A stretch of 64,000 nt of DNA from Paenibacillus sp. FSL H7-0326 (GTDB lineage Bacteria > Bacillota > Bacilli > Paenibacillales > Paenibacillaceae). Positions 57,469-64,000 of the stretch are shown here, one piece after another. Each line of letters opens with the position of its first letter. The stretch's first letter is position 1. The stretch lies in the NCBI RefSeq assembly GCF_001955535.1, contig NZ_MPVN01000002.1, positions 1,040,719 through 1,104,718 on the forward strand, read 5' to 3'. The position numbers and the translations under genes were made by a program. A model generated the notes under the pieces. That model made no database searches. It was not told where the DNA came from and worked only from the letters and a program-made list of their open reading frames with translations.

Positions 57469-59586
57469 TCATTCCTTAACAATAATTACATTCTGATAAT
57501 AGTGTTTCAAAATAGACTGGTAATCATACCCTTCATCTGCCATTCCCTTGGCACCCCATTGAGACAAGCCCAATCCATGACCGTAGCCCTGTCCGTTAAA
57601 TAGGAAGGATTGAGTCTTGCTTACAGCTCGCGCATCTCCCTCGCCATTCATAACGACCATTGAATTGCCTGAGTAGGATGAGGTTCCTGAAGCCGAAATG
57701 ACATGAGCACCGCCGGAACCTTTTTTCTCCGCGGTTTGTCCATTTGCACCTAGTACAGTATAACTTCCGGTATCCGTAATATCAAACAATGTGCTTGGCA
57801 AGCTGCCAAATGCAGACCGATAAGCATCACCATATTTCACACCAAGCACCTGACCGTTCGCCTGTACTTCTAAAGCCCGGCCTGACGGCCCTCGTTCCGT
57901 AACTTCAAGGCTCGTGATCGAAGACGGTACAGCTGTGTTCACCTTCCCTTGCAGCATCGCAACGACCTCTGCGGAAGTGAAAGGACCTCTCATCCAGCTG
58001 AAGCTTCCCGATTCATTAACCTTACCCAGAACGACGACTTCGGTTCCCGGATTCAATTGAGCTATTGGGTTGACAGTCGATTGAATTAATGGAATTTTTC
58101 GCACATTCGTATTCTGAGCCGTTACTGTCAGCTTTGGAAGCCCTGCTGCCGTCGTGCCTTCCAGCAATTTGGTATTGTCTTCCCTTACGTAGCCTGTCTT
58201 GCCATCCGTAAGCAGCACATGATACCACTCGTATGTACCTTGCTGTGCTGCTTGGTCTCCAGGACTTGCCACACTAGCGAATAGGTTGCCACCGCCGTTC
58301 CATACCTCCGAAGGATCAGCCGTTGTTCCGCCTGCATTAGAGGAGAAGATGGCTTCAATAATCTTGCCGCCGCTCTTCAGGACTTCACCTGCTGTCGCAT
58401 TAACGGCCTGTGTAACACGCTCATGCTCTGCTCCGATCCCGTTATAGGCCTGACTAAGTGTCGTATCTACAACATTGGCTATTGTAAATCGATTGCCCTG
58501 ATATAGAGCATAGCTCCGTGCAGCAACAGCCTGGGCTTTCAATGTCTCTTCCGGCCAGGAGGTATACACCTCTGTTCCCACGACAGAGTAGAGATATTGC
58601 TCAAGCGGCAGCTCATTAACCAATGCCAATTGACCGTTATAGGTGCTAATCTCAAAATCACCACGATAGGTTCTCGCTGATCGTTCCGTAACGCGAATAC
58701 CTGCATCTCCTCCGTCCAGCACGAGCTTAGCATCATTTCCACTGACGATATAATGATCCCGCGCCGCTGGTGAAGCAAGGTTCAGCGTAGTATCCTCACG
58801 AATTATAATTGCCTTGGTATTTGGAGAGACCGGAGTCACGGTAAGCTGGGGCAGCTGCTGTTTTACTGCTTTTTCCACTGAAGTGAGCAGTGCATCTGTC
58901 GTCTCTTCACCGATCCAAACTGCATATTCAGGAGCTCCTGTACCCGTAGCTTGCAGCACAGTATACGCATCCAATCCTTCAGCCGTAATTGTGCTGCGTA
59001 CCTTGTCAGCTGCCGCCTTGGAAGCATAGACACCGACAGAGCTATGTTTACTTCCCTTCACTGCAGGCTTTTGTCCATTTAACAGAGTGCTGTTATTCTG
59101 GGCTATACGTGAAGAAGCCGCTTCAGCCAGACTCAGCGTACTATAATTTCCTGCATATACCTGATACACGGTCTTACCGCTCTTAGAAGCAGAATACATT
59201 ATCGGTTTGTCAGCTGTGCTCTGCAGAGCCTTAGTGATCGCTGCCGCTTTGGCAAACTCATTGGTTTCGAATACTTTCACACGATATCCGTCAACGCTGA
59301 ATCGAACCTCGTCAGCATTTGAAAGTGTGATCCATGCTTCATATCCGTTACTGCCTATTATTCCAGCAGACCCATTACCTGCTGTTTGCATGGTAACTGC
59401 CGGCGTGGTTGACTTATACGTGCTGCCTAGATCAGCAAACATGGCAACACGAATCGTATCAACTTCCGATGCATCAGCATATGACGGCATGTAAAGACTT
59501 CCTGCTACCACTGCCGCTGCTACAGCGAGCTTCGCGCCCTGTAACCAATGCAGACGACGCTCGCTCGACTTTGTTCTTCGGTACAT
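57469..59586 (-). CDS. SpoIID/LytB domain protein with SPOR-like repeats
   Basis: Secreted or membrane-tethered wall protein of 705 residues. An N-terminal signal segment (about 15-38) is followed by two SPOR-like repeats (about 95-245) that may bind denuded glycan, then the SpoIID domain, which cuts peptidoglycan as a lytic transglycosylase: [20 protein letters not shown] near 330, [27 protein letters not shown] near 415, and the end [13 protein letters not shown]. An SH3-like insertion lies near 470-540. GGAGGAG precedes the ATG. It heads the queA-tgt-yajC run, as in several Paenibacillus-type genomes; role in engulfment is inferred. Confidence 0.88.
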   Translation of the reverse strand: MYRRTKSSERRLHWLQGAKLAVAAAVVAGSLYMPSYADASEVDTIRVAMFADLGSTYKSTTPAVTMQTAGNGSAGIIGSNGYEAWITLSNADEVRFSVDGYRVKVFETNEFAKAAAITKALQSTADKPIMYSASKSGKTVYQVYAGNYSTLSLAEAASSRIAQNNSTLLNGQKPAVKGSKHSSVGVYASKAAADKVRSTITAEGLDAYTVLQATGTGAPEYAVWIGEETTDALLTSVEKAVKQQLPQLTVTPVSPNTKAIIIREDTTLNLASPAARDHYIVSGNDAKLVLDGGDAGIRVTERSARTYRGDFEISTYNGQLALVNELPLEQYLYSVVGTEVYTSWPEETLKAQAVAARSYALYQGNRFTIANVVDTTLSQAYNGIGAEHERVTQAVNATAGEVLKSGGKIIEAIFSSNAGGTTADPSEVWNGGGNLFASVASPGDQAAQQGTYEWYHVLLTDGKTGYVREDNTKLLEGTTAAGLPKLTVTAQNTNVRKIPLIQSTVNPIAQLNPGTEVVVLGKVNESGSFSWMRGPFTSAEVVAMLQGKVNTAVPSSITSLEVTERGPSGRALEVQANGQVLGVKYGDAYRSAFGSLPSTLFDITDTGSYTVLGANGQTAEKKGSGGAHVISASGTSSYSGNSMVVMNGEGDARAVSKTQSFLFNGQGYGHGLGLSQWGAKGMADEGYDYQSILKHYYQNVIIVKE

Positions 59587-59805
59587 TTAGTTATTCTCCT
59601 CCCCTATGTTGGTGCAAAAGACTCCCTCTCCATTGCATAATGTTCATATCGTTTCTCTGGCTGTACAATTATACCTGTAGATTTGTTCTACTTATCCAAC
59701 ACTTTGAGCATCATTTGATATAAGATATGCAGCAGAAATACATGGCCAGTTCTCCAGCAGCGGGGCATTATTGCCTATGAACATGTCTTACTCTAGGTCA
59801 AACTC

Positions 59806-60810
59806 TTACTTATCTGTTGGCATGGGAATACCAAGATGTTCGTATGCCGCAGGTGTTACCACTCTGCCTCTAGGTGTCCTTTGAAGAAATCCAATCTGAA
59901 GCAGATAAGGCTCGTAGACATCTTCAATGGTCTGACTTTCTTCACCTATTGTTGCTGCAATCGTATCCAGTCCGACAGGCCCGCCCCGGAAGCTCACAAC
60001 CATCGACTTCAGCATCTTATAATCTATATCGTCAAGTCCACGCGGATCAATTTGCAATCTTTTTAAAGCTTCCTCTGCCAAAGTAGAAGTAATGATTCCA
60101 TCTCCCCGCACCATAGCAAAATCACGCACACGCTTCAGCAATCTGTTCGCAATTCGAGGCGTTCCTCTTGAACGAAGTGCAATCTCTTCGGCAGCATCGC
60201 CAACAATCTCAATACCGAGCAAATCCGCTGTACGAGATACAATGTAAGTCAGCTCGTCCACGGTATAGAACTCAAGACGACTGATTACTCCGAAACGATC
60301 TCGTAACGGTGCTGATAGCAGTCCTGCTCGTGTAGTAGCACCTACCAATGTAAACGGAGGAAGATCCAGTCGCACAGAACGCGCACTCGGTCCTTTTCCG
60401 ATCATAATATCAAGAGCAAAATCCTCCATAGCCGGATACAGCACTTCTTCTACGGAACGATGCAATCGGTGAATTTCATCGATAAAGAGAACGTCCCCTT
60501 CCTGCAGATTGGTTAAGAGCGCAGCCAGATCACCCGGCCGTTCAATGGCAGGTCCTGAGGTTGTCCGAAGGTTAACACCCAGCTCATTCGCGATAATGTT
60601 GGATAATGTCGTTTTGCCAAGACCCGGAGGTCCGTACAATAGCACATGATCCAGCGCCTCGTTACGCATCTTGGCAGCTTCAATGTATACCTTCAGGTTC
60701 TCTTTGACCTGATCTTGCCCTATATACTCATTTAAATAGCGGGGACGCAGACTTAGCTCCACCGCGTGATCTTCCATCATCAGATTGGCGGATATAATCC
60801 GTTCATCCAT
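59806..60810 (-). CDS. ruvB: Holliday junction branch migration helicase RuvB
   Basis: AAA+ motor that drives branch migration with RuvA. 334 residues: [19 protein letters not shown] near 20, Walker [10 protein letters not shown] near 60, Walker [10 protein letters not shown] near 108, sensor 1 [10 protein letters not shown], arginine finger RDRFG, and the C-terminal winged helix. ATG 60810 has GAGGG 7 nt upstream. It follows ruvA by 54 nt in the ruvC-ruvA-ruvB operon. Confidence 0.97.
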   Translation of the reverse strand: MDERIISANLMMEDHAVELSLRPRYLNEYIGQDQVKENLKVYIEAAKMRNEALDHVLLYGPPGLGKTTLSNIIANELGVNLRTTSGPAIERPGDLAALLTNLQEGDVLFIDEIHRLHRSVEEVLYPAMEDFALDIMIGKGPSARSVRLDLPPFTLVGATTRAGLLSAPLRDRFGVISRLEFYTVDELTYIVSRTADLLGIEIVGDAAEEIALRSRGTPRIANRLLKRVRDFAMVRGDGIITSTLAEEALKRLQIDPRGLDDIDYKMLKSMVVSFRGGPVGLDTIAATIGEESQTIEDVYEPYLLQIGFLQRTPRGRVVTPAAYEHLGIPMPTDK

Positions 60811-60864
60811 ATTTATCCCTCTATTCTGCTTCAAGCATTAACAAGCGGAGATATCCCGCTTTTT

Positions 60865-61482
60865 TTATCCAGTAAACAACATTTTGAGTGCCTTTTTCAT
60901 CAAAAGGTCTGCTGTATCCTCAGCAGTTGTCTCATTCTTCATCTTGAGCCATACCTTATCCAGTTCGCTGTCTGTATATCCAAGTGCCTTCAAGCCTTCA
61001 CGTGCCTCTGACCAGTAGGAGCCATCGCCTTCTTCCGCCACATTCGGTGCAAATAGACCGGTAGCATACATGGCACCTCCAAATCCGTCAAGCTTGTCCT
61101 TCAGGTCAAGTATCATCCGCTGAGCCGTCTTTTTACCGATACCCGGCAGCTTCGTAAGAAACGTAATATTCTCCTGATGAATGGCCGCGATCAGCTGATC
61201 TGGTGTACCTCCAGTTAGGATGCCCAGTGCTACCCGCGGACCAATCCCGGAGACTTCAATTAATTTACGAAAAAGCTGCTGCTCCTCACGCGTAGAAAAA
61301 CCGTATAACAGCATTGCGTCCTCTCTCACATGATGATGAGTATACACCGTTACAGCAGTTCCTTCCTGCTTAGCAAAAACAAAAGGGTTCGGGCAAAAAA
61401 TCTGATAGCCGATTCCTTGAACATCGATGACCACATAATCATTTTCAATCATGACAACAGGCCCTTTAATATAATCTATCAT
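60865..61482 (-). CDS. ruvA: Holliday junction branch migration protein RuvA
   Basis: Tetramer that binds the four-way junction and loads RuvB. 205 residues: OB-fold (MIDYIKGPVVMIENDYVVID), the HhH motifs ISGIGPRVALGIL near 75 and LPGIGKKTAQRMILDLKDKL near 110, then a flexible linker and domain III (EGLKALGYTDSELDKVW) that contacts RuvB. Start overlaps the ruvC stop as ATGA. Confidence 0.97.
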   Translation of the reverse strand: MIDYIKGPVVMIENDYVVIDVQGIGYQIFCPNPFVFAKQEGTAVTVYTHHHVREDAMLLYGFSTREEQQLFRKLIEVSGIGPRVALGILTGGTPDQLIAAIHQENITFLTKLPGIGKKTAQRMILDLKDKLDGFGGAMYATGLFAPNVAEEGDGSYWSEAREGLKALGYTDSELDKVWLKMKNETTAEDTADLLMKKALKMLFTG

Positions 61483-61982
61483 TTTCTCGTAACCTCATTT
61501 AACTTCGAATTTAGTGTATAGGAATGGGCATGACATATAGCCACAGCCAAGGCATCTGCAACGTCGTCTGGTTTAGGGACGGTCTGCAGCTTGAGAAACA
61601 TTCGAACCATCTCCTGAACCTGCTTCTTCTCTGCCTTACCGTAGCCAACGATAGCCTGCTTAACCTGCATCGGTGTGTACTCAGCAATAGGCAGTCCCCT
61701 CTGCGTAGCCGCAAGCACCAGCACTCCCCTCGCTTGACTTACTGACATCGCTGTAGTTACATTTCGATTAAAAAACAATTTCTCCAGTGCAACTGCATCC
61801 GGCTTATATTTATCTATCAATTGGCACATTGCTTCATATACATGTAGTAGTCGTTCCTCATCAGGCGTGTGTGCCTCTGTCTGTATCGATCCGTATTGTA
61901 CAGGTGTTAATTTGTTCCCTGTTTTATCCACGAAGCCAAACCCTACAATAGCTATCCCAGGGTCAATTCCTAAAAAGCGCAA
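61479..61982 (-). CDS. ruvC: Holliday junction resolvase RuvC
   Basis: Dimeric endonuclease that cuts Holliday junctions. 167 residues with the four acidic residues in RFLGIDPGIA (Asp near 6), ALEKLFF (Glu), and KPDDVADALAVA near the end (Asp-Asp). B. subtilis lacks ruvC and uses RecU, so its presence marks the Paenibacillus side of the order. Start: GGAGAG directly precedes ATG 61988, leaving 2 nt, while TTG 61982 has ideal 8-nt spacing and gives MRFLGIDPG like other RuvC proteins, so TTG is used. Confidence 0.95.
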   Translation of the reverse strand: MRFLGIDPGIAIVGFGFVDKTGNKLTPVQYGSIQTEAHTPDEERLLHVYEAMCQLIDKYKPDAVALEKLFFNRNVTTAMSVSQARGVLVLAATQRGLPIAEYTPMQVKQAIVGYGKAEKKQVQEMVRMFLKLQTVPKPDDVADALAVAICHAHSYTLNSKLNEVTRK

Positions 61983-62116
61983 AACCATCTCTCCTTAACA
62001 TCTGCGAACATATGTATCGTTTAATCATTATATCAAATGTTCAAGGCATAGAACGAAAAAGTTTGCACTTCGACGAAAACTCCTACAATTTCGTGAAATT
62101 TCGAACATAACAAACA

Positions 62117-62141
62117 CAAAAAAGGCAGTTTTCACTGCCCT
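62117..62141 (-). terminator. Terminator after bofC
   Basis: 6-bp stem GGCAGT/ACTGCC with a 4-nt loop and a minus-strand T-run of six or more. It separates bofC from ruvC. Confidence 0.8.
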
Positions 62142-62182
62142 CTCTTTCAATTAACTGCATATTAAATTATTCAGAAATATAT

Positions 62183-62854
62183 TCATCTTACAATATTCCC
62201 GACGGGTGCAACTGCATAATCGCTAAAAGTCGATAAAACACTGTTGTATTCATCAACATCCTGAATGCGAATTCCTTTGTGGAGCTGCTCTAGGACTCCC
62301 TCTGGGAGAGAGGATTCCATCGTCCCTACATCCAGCTGAAAAAAAGTACGAATGACCTTCTCTTCATCAGGTTCACCTTGGTACAGTATCAAATTCCCAT
62401 TAGGATCTACTCCCATAAATGCATTTTCTCTGCATTCTGGAGATAGATCATGAATCTGTTCATTCAGTATAAGTCGGTCCTGTTCCAAGCGACCGCTCCA
62501 ATCGGGATGCTGCTTAATCATGGAGACCATTTCAGCGGTATCAAATATCCCCAGAGATATGGTCTCCACGCCACAAATATAACTCTTCTCCAAGGCGACT
62601 TCTCTTACCTGCTCTGTACCTTCAAGCTTGTTGATAAGCACTTCCTGTGAGGGGTCAGACTCTTTCATAAACGCCATATGATTCCCAATGACCTCCACAC
62701 TGTCCGGCATAGTCAATAAAGACTGCAATGTTTGTGATAACGGAAGCCCTCCGATAGCCATAGCCGCGAGAAGCAAACACATGGTAAGCGTCCAGAAAGT
62801 TCGTTTAAGTCGTTTGAATCGTTTATCTTTATCTTTTCGTCGAAAAAAAATCAA
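62183..62854 (-). CDS. bofC: BofC family forespore signalling regulator
   Basis: In B. subtilis BofC is a forespore-made intermembrane protein that restrains SpoIVB and so the timing of SigK activation. The product has 223 residues: a strongly basic N-terminus (FFRRKDKDKRFKRLKR), one membrane/signal helix (about 22-42), an N-terminal domain, and the conserved BofC C-terminal domain with CRENAFMGVDPNGNLILYQG near 140. Start is TTG 62854 with AAGGGG 6 nt upstream. Position next to ruv genes matches B. subtilis. A SigG promoter is expected but not identified. Confidence 0.87.
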   Translation of the reverse strand: MIFFRRKDKDKRFKRLKRTFWTLTMCLLLAAMAIGGLPLSQTLQSLLTMPDSVEVIGNHMAFMKESDPSQEVLINKLEGTEQVREVALEKSYICGVETISLGIFDTAEMVSMIKQHPDWSGRLEQDRLILNEQIHDLSPECRENAFMGVDPNGNLILYQGEPDEEKVIRTFFQLDVGTMESSLPEGVLEQLHKGIRIQDVDEYNSVLSTFSDYAVAPVGNIVR

Positions 62855-62913
62855 TGGAATCCCCTTCTATCACACTTTTTTGTTAAGTGTGACCGGAATT
62901 CAATAAATATATA

Positions 62914-62943
62914 CAAAAAAGGTTACCGCCTAAGCGATAACCT
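62914..62943 (-). terminator. Terminator of the tRNA/rRNA transcript
   Basis: Stem GGTTACCGC/GCGATAACC (62921-62929 with 62934-62942) with a minus-strand run of six T, right after tRNA-Pro. Confidence 0.88.
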
Positions 62944-62952
62944 ATTTATGAA

Positions 62953-63026
62953 TCGGGATGACACGATTTGAACATGCGACCCCCTGGTCCCAAACCAGGT
63001 GCTCTACCAAGCTGAGCTACATCCCG
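62953..63026 (-). tRNA. tRNA-Pro (anticodon TGG)
   Basis: 74 nt cloverleaf; acceptor CGGGATG/CATCCCG, anticodon loop TTTGGGA in stem CTGGT/ACCAG, T-loop TTCAAAT. CCA is not encoded. Confidence 0.97.
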
Positions 63027-63034
63027 ATAAATAA

Positions 63035-63114
63035 TGCCGGTGAAGGGACTCGAACCCCCACGGTTTCCCTCACGATTTTGAGTCGCGCGCGTCTGCCAAT
63101 TCCGCCACACCGGC
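63035..63114 (-). tRNA. tRNA-Leu (anticodon CAA)
   Basis: 80 nt; acceptor GCCGGTG/CACCGGC, anticodon loop CTCAAAA, short class II variable arm, T-loop TTCGAGT. CCA is not encoded. Confidence 0.95.
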
Positions 63115-63135
63115 CTATTTTGTAAAAAAAGAAAA

Positions 63136-63207
63136 AGCGGAAGACGGGAATCGAACCCGCGACCCTCGCCTTGGCAAGGCGATGCTCTACCGCTGAGCCA
63201 CTTCCGC
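63136..63207 (-). tRNA. tRNA-Gly (anticodon GCC)
   Basis: 72 nt; acceptor GCGGAAG/CTTCCGC, anticodon loop TTGCCAA in stem CGCCT/AGGCG, T-loop TTCGATT. CCA is not encoded. Confidence 0.97.
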
Positions 63208-63216
63208 TTAATAGGA

Positions 63217-63297
63217 TGCGCGTGGAGGGACTTGAACCCCCACGTCAAAGACGCTAGATCCTAAGTCTAGTGCGTCTGCCAATTCCGCCACACGCGC
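63217..63297 (-). tRNA. tRNA-Leu (anticodon TAG)
   Basis: 81 nt; acceptor GCGCGTG/CACGCGC, anticodon loop CTTAGGA in stem CTAGA/TCTAG, variable arm CGTCTTTGACG, T-loop TTCAAGT. CCA is not encoded. Confidence 0.96.
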
Positions 63298-63301
63298 ATA
63301 T

Positions 63302-63338
63302 ATATGGAGAGTCATATAGACTCGAACCAACTAGTTAT
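63302..63338 (-). pseudogene. tRNA 3'-end remnant
   Basis: On the minus strand the stretch reads GTTGGTTCGAGTCTATATGA followed by CTCTCCA. The T-loop consensus GGTTCGAGTC and a terminal CCA are kept, but the T-stem is mispaired and no 5' half exists in the 53-nt gap. It looks like the decayed 3' part of a lost tRNA gene between tRNA-Asp and tRNA-Leu. Confidence 0.5.
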
Positions 63339-63350
63339 CAAAGATTTAAA

Positions 63351-63427
63351 TGGCGGAACTGACGGGATTCGAACCCGCGATCTCCTGCGTGACAGGCAGG
63401 CATGTTAGGCCTCTACACCACAGTTCC
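63351..63427 (-). tRNA. tRNA-Asp (anticodon GTC)
   Basis: 77 nt including encoded CCA (63351-63353); acceptor GGAACTG/CAGTTCC, anticodon loop CTGTCAC, T-loop TTCGAAT. Confidence 0.97.
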
Positions 63428-63438
63428 ACGTAAATCAA

Positions 63439-63512
<74 letters not shown>

Positions 63513-63522
63513 ATATTAAGAA

Positions 63523-63595
63523 TGGAGACTGAGGGGATCGAACCCCCGACCCTCTGCTTGTAAGGCAGATGCTCTCCCAGCTGAGCTAAGTCTCC
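63523..63595 (-). tRNA. tRNA-Val (anticodon TAC)
   Basis: 73 nt; acceptor GGAGACT/AGTCTCC, anticodon loop CTTACAA, T-loop TTCGATC. CCA is not encoded. Confidence 0.97.
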
Positions 63596-63618
63596 ATTAT
63601 GTAAAGTTTAAAAGAAAG

Positions 63619-63690
63619 TGACCCGTAGGGGATTCGAACCCCTGTTACCTCCGTGAAAGGGAGGTGTCTTAACCCCTTGACCAACGGGCC
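63619..63690 (-). tRNA. tRNA-Glu (anticodon TTC)
   Basis: 72 nt; acceptor GGCCCGT/ACGGGTC with one G-U pair, anticodon loop CTTTCAC in stem CCTCC/GGAGG, T-loop TTCGAAT. It is a substrate of the MnmA enzyme in this window. CCA is not encoded. Confidence 0.97.
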
Positions 63691-63692
63691 GC

Positions 63693-63768
63693 TGGCTCCC
63701 CGAACAGGACTCGAACCTGTGACAACTCGATTAACAGTCGAGTGCTCTACCAACTGAGCTATCAGGGA
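63693..63768 (-). tRNA. tRNA-Asn (anticodon GTT)
   Basis: 76 nt including encoded CCA (63693-63695); acceptor TCCCTGA/TCGGGGA, anticodon loop CTGTTAA in stem CTCGA/TCGAG, T-loop TTCGAGT. First tRNA after 5S rRNA. Confidence 0.97.
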
Positions 63769-63791
63769 ATATGTAATAAAATAATAGTTCA

Positions 63792-63908
63792 GCTTGGCGG
63801 CCTCCTACTCTCCCAGGACCCTGCGGTCCAAGTACCATCGGCGCTGGAGGGCTTAACGGTCGTGTTCGGGATGGGTACGTGTGGAACCCCTCCGCTATCG
63901 CCACCAAA
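63792..63908 (-). rRNA. rrf: 5S ribosomal RNA
   Basis: About 117 nt. On the minus strand it starts TTTGGTGGCGATAGCGGAGG, contains the conserved CCATCCCGAACACG and GATGGTACTTGG segments, and ends GGCCGCCAAGC pairing with the start. Ends are accurate to a few nt. It is followed by nine tRNA genes in the same direction. Confidence 0.96.
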
Positions 63909-64000
63909 CATGATTTTTGCGCTGTGATATCTTCGGCGAATCATCACCAGCAAAATATCAATCCTTAAAAAGGACATGCAGCTTCAAATCTTTACAAGGA
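63909..64000 (-). other. Spacer between 23S and 5S rRNA genes
   Basis: Transcribed spacer upstream of 5S; 23S rRNA should lie just beyond the window edge. It contains a small hairpin TCCTTTTTAAGGA on the minus strand. No tRNA in it. Confidence 0.65.

Noticed and set aside
62946..63248. 100-codon frame in the tRNA region
   Set aside because: It is a translation of tRNA genes for Pro, Leu, Gly and part of Leu.
63742..63977. Two frames at the right edge
   Set aside because: Both lie across tRNA-Asn and 5S rRNA.

Overview
The window reads as a chromosomal segment of a Paenibacillus-like, spore-forming Firmicute. Almost the whole stretch matches the Bacillus subtilis yrr/yrv/yrb neighbourhood gene for gene: trhP2, trhP1, mltG, DUF1292, ruvX, ireB, alaS; cymR, cysteine desulfurase and mnmA; rarA, tcdA, aspS, hisS; dtd, rel, apt, recJ, secDF, comN, spoVB, yrzE, yajC, tgt, queA, ruvBA, bofC. 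The Paenibacillus-like differences are separate secD and secF genes, a ruvC gene, two alaS-linked DUF1292 copies, and many strong Shine-Dalgarno sites paired with TTG or GTG starts. The genus call is inference from gene content and order; no marker was searched.

Layout. 1-3.4 kb: a sirtuin and HAD pair, then eda and kdgK, which catabolise 2-keto-3-deoxygluconate. 3.5-12.8 kb: a small KGG-repeat stress protein with a SigB-like promoter, ilvD, a polysaccharide deacetylase, an AI-2E-type permease, a class B PBP and a chemoreceptor. 12.9-21.1 kb: the alaS-ireB-ruvX-DUF1292-DUF1292-mltG-trhP1-trhP2 block on the minus strand, led by a consensus promoter and a T-box. 21.1-30.4 kb: a second AI-2E-type permease, a PRC-barrel protein, cymR and cysteine desulfurase divergent from mnmA, rarA with two overlapping fluoride-channel genes, and a tandem trio of small related membrane proteins of unknown function. 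30.4-44.9 kb: helD-type helicase, purine permease, tcdA, aspS, a 61-bp tandem-repeat region, hisS with its T-box, stress-type genes, dtd, rel and pyrP. 45-62.9 kb: apt, recJ, a CDF transporter, secF/secD, comN, spoVB, DUF421, yrzE, yajC, tgt, queA, a SpoIID-like protein, ruvBAC and bofC. 62.9-64 kb: nine intact tRNA genes, a tRNA remnant and 5S rRNA, the tail of an rRNA operon read on the minus strand.

How the genes fit together. The main theme is translation and tRNA biology: three aminoacyl-tRNA synthetases (two transcription units with T-boxes), tRNA modification (trhP1/2, mnmA with its sulfur donor, tcdA, tgt, queA), D-Tyr-tRNA editing (dtd), the stringent response (rel) and tRNA/rRNA genes. 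A second theme is recombination and repair (ruvA, ruvB, ruvC, ruvX, rarA, recJ). A third is envelope, secretion and sporulation (mltG, PBP, secD, secF, yajC, spoVB, SpoIID-like, bofC).

Most of the window is conserved housekeeping DNA, and I see no phage, insertion sequence or CRISPR array. The parts least explained by known families are the three-gene membrane-protein trio at 29.0-30.4 kb, the 61-bp repeat region between hisS and aspS, a large inverted repeat in the alaS leader, two possible tiny transcription units near 39-40.5 kb, and the tRNA remnant.
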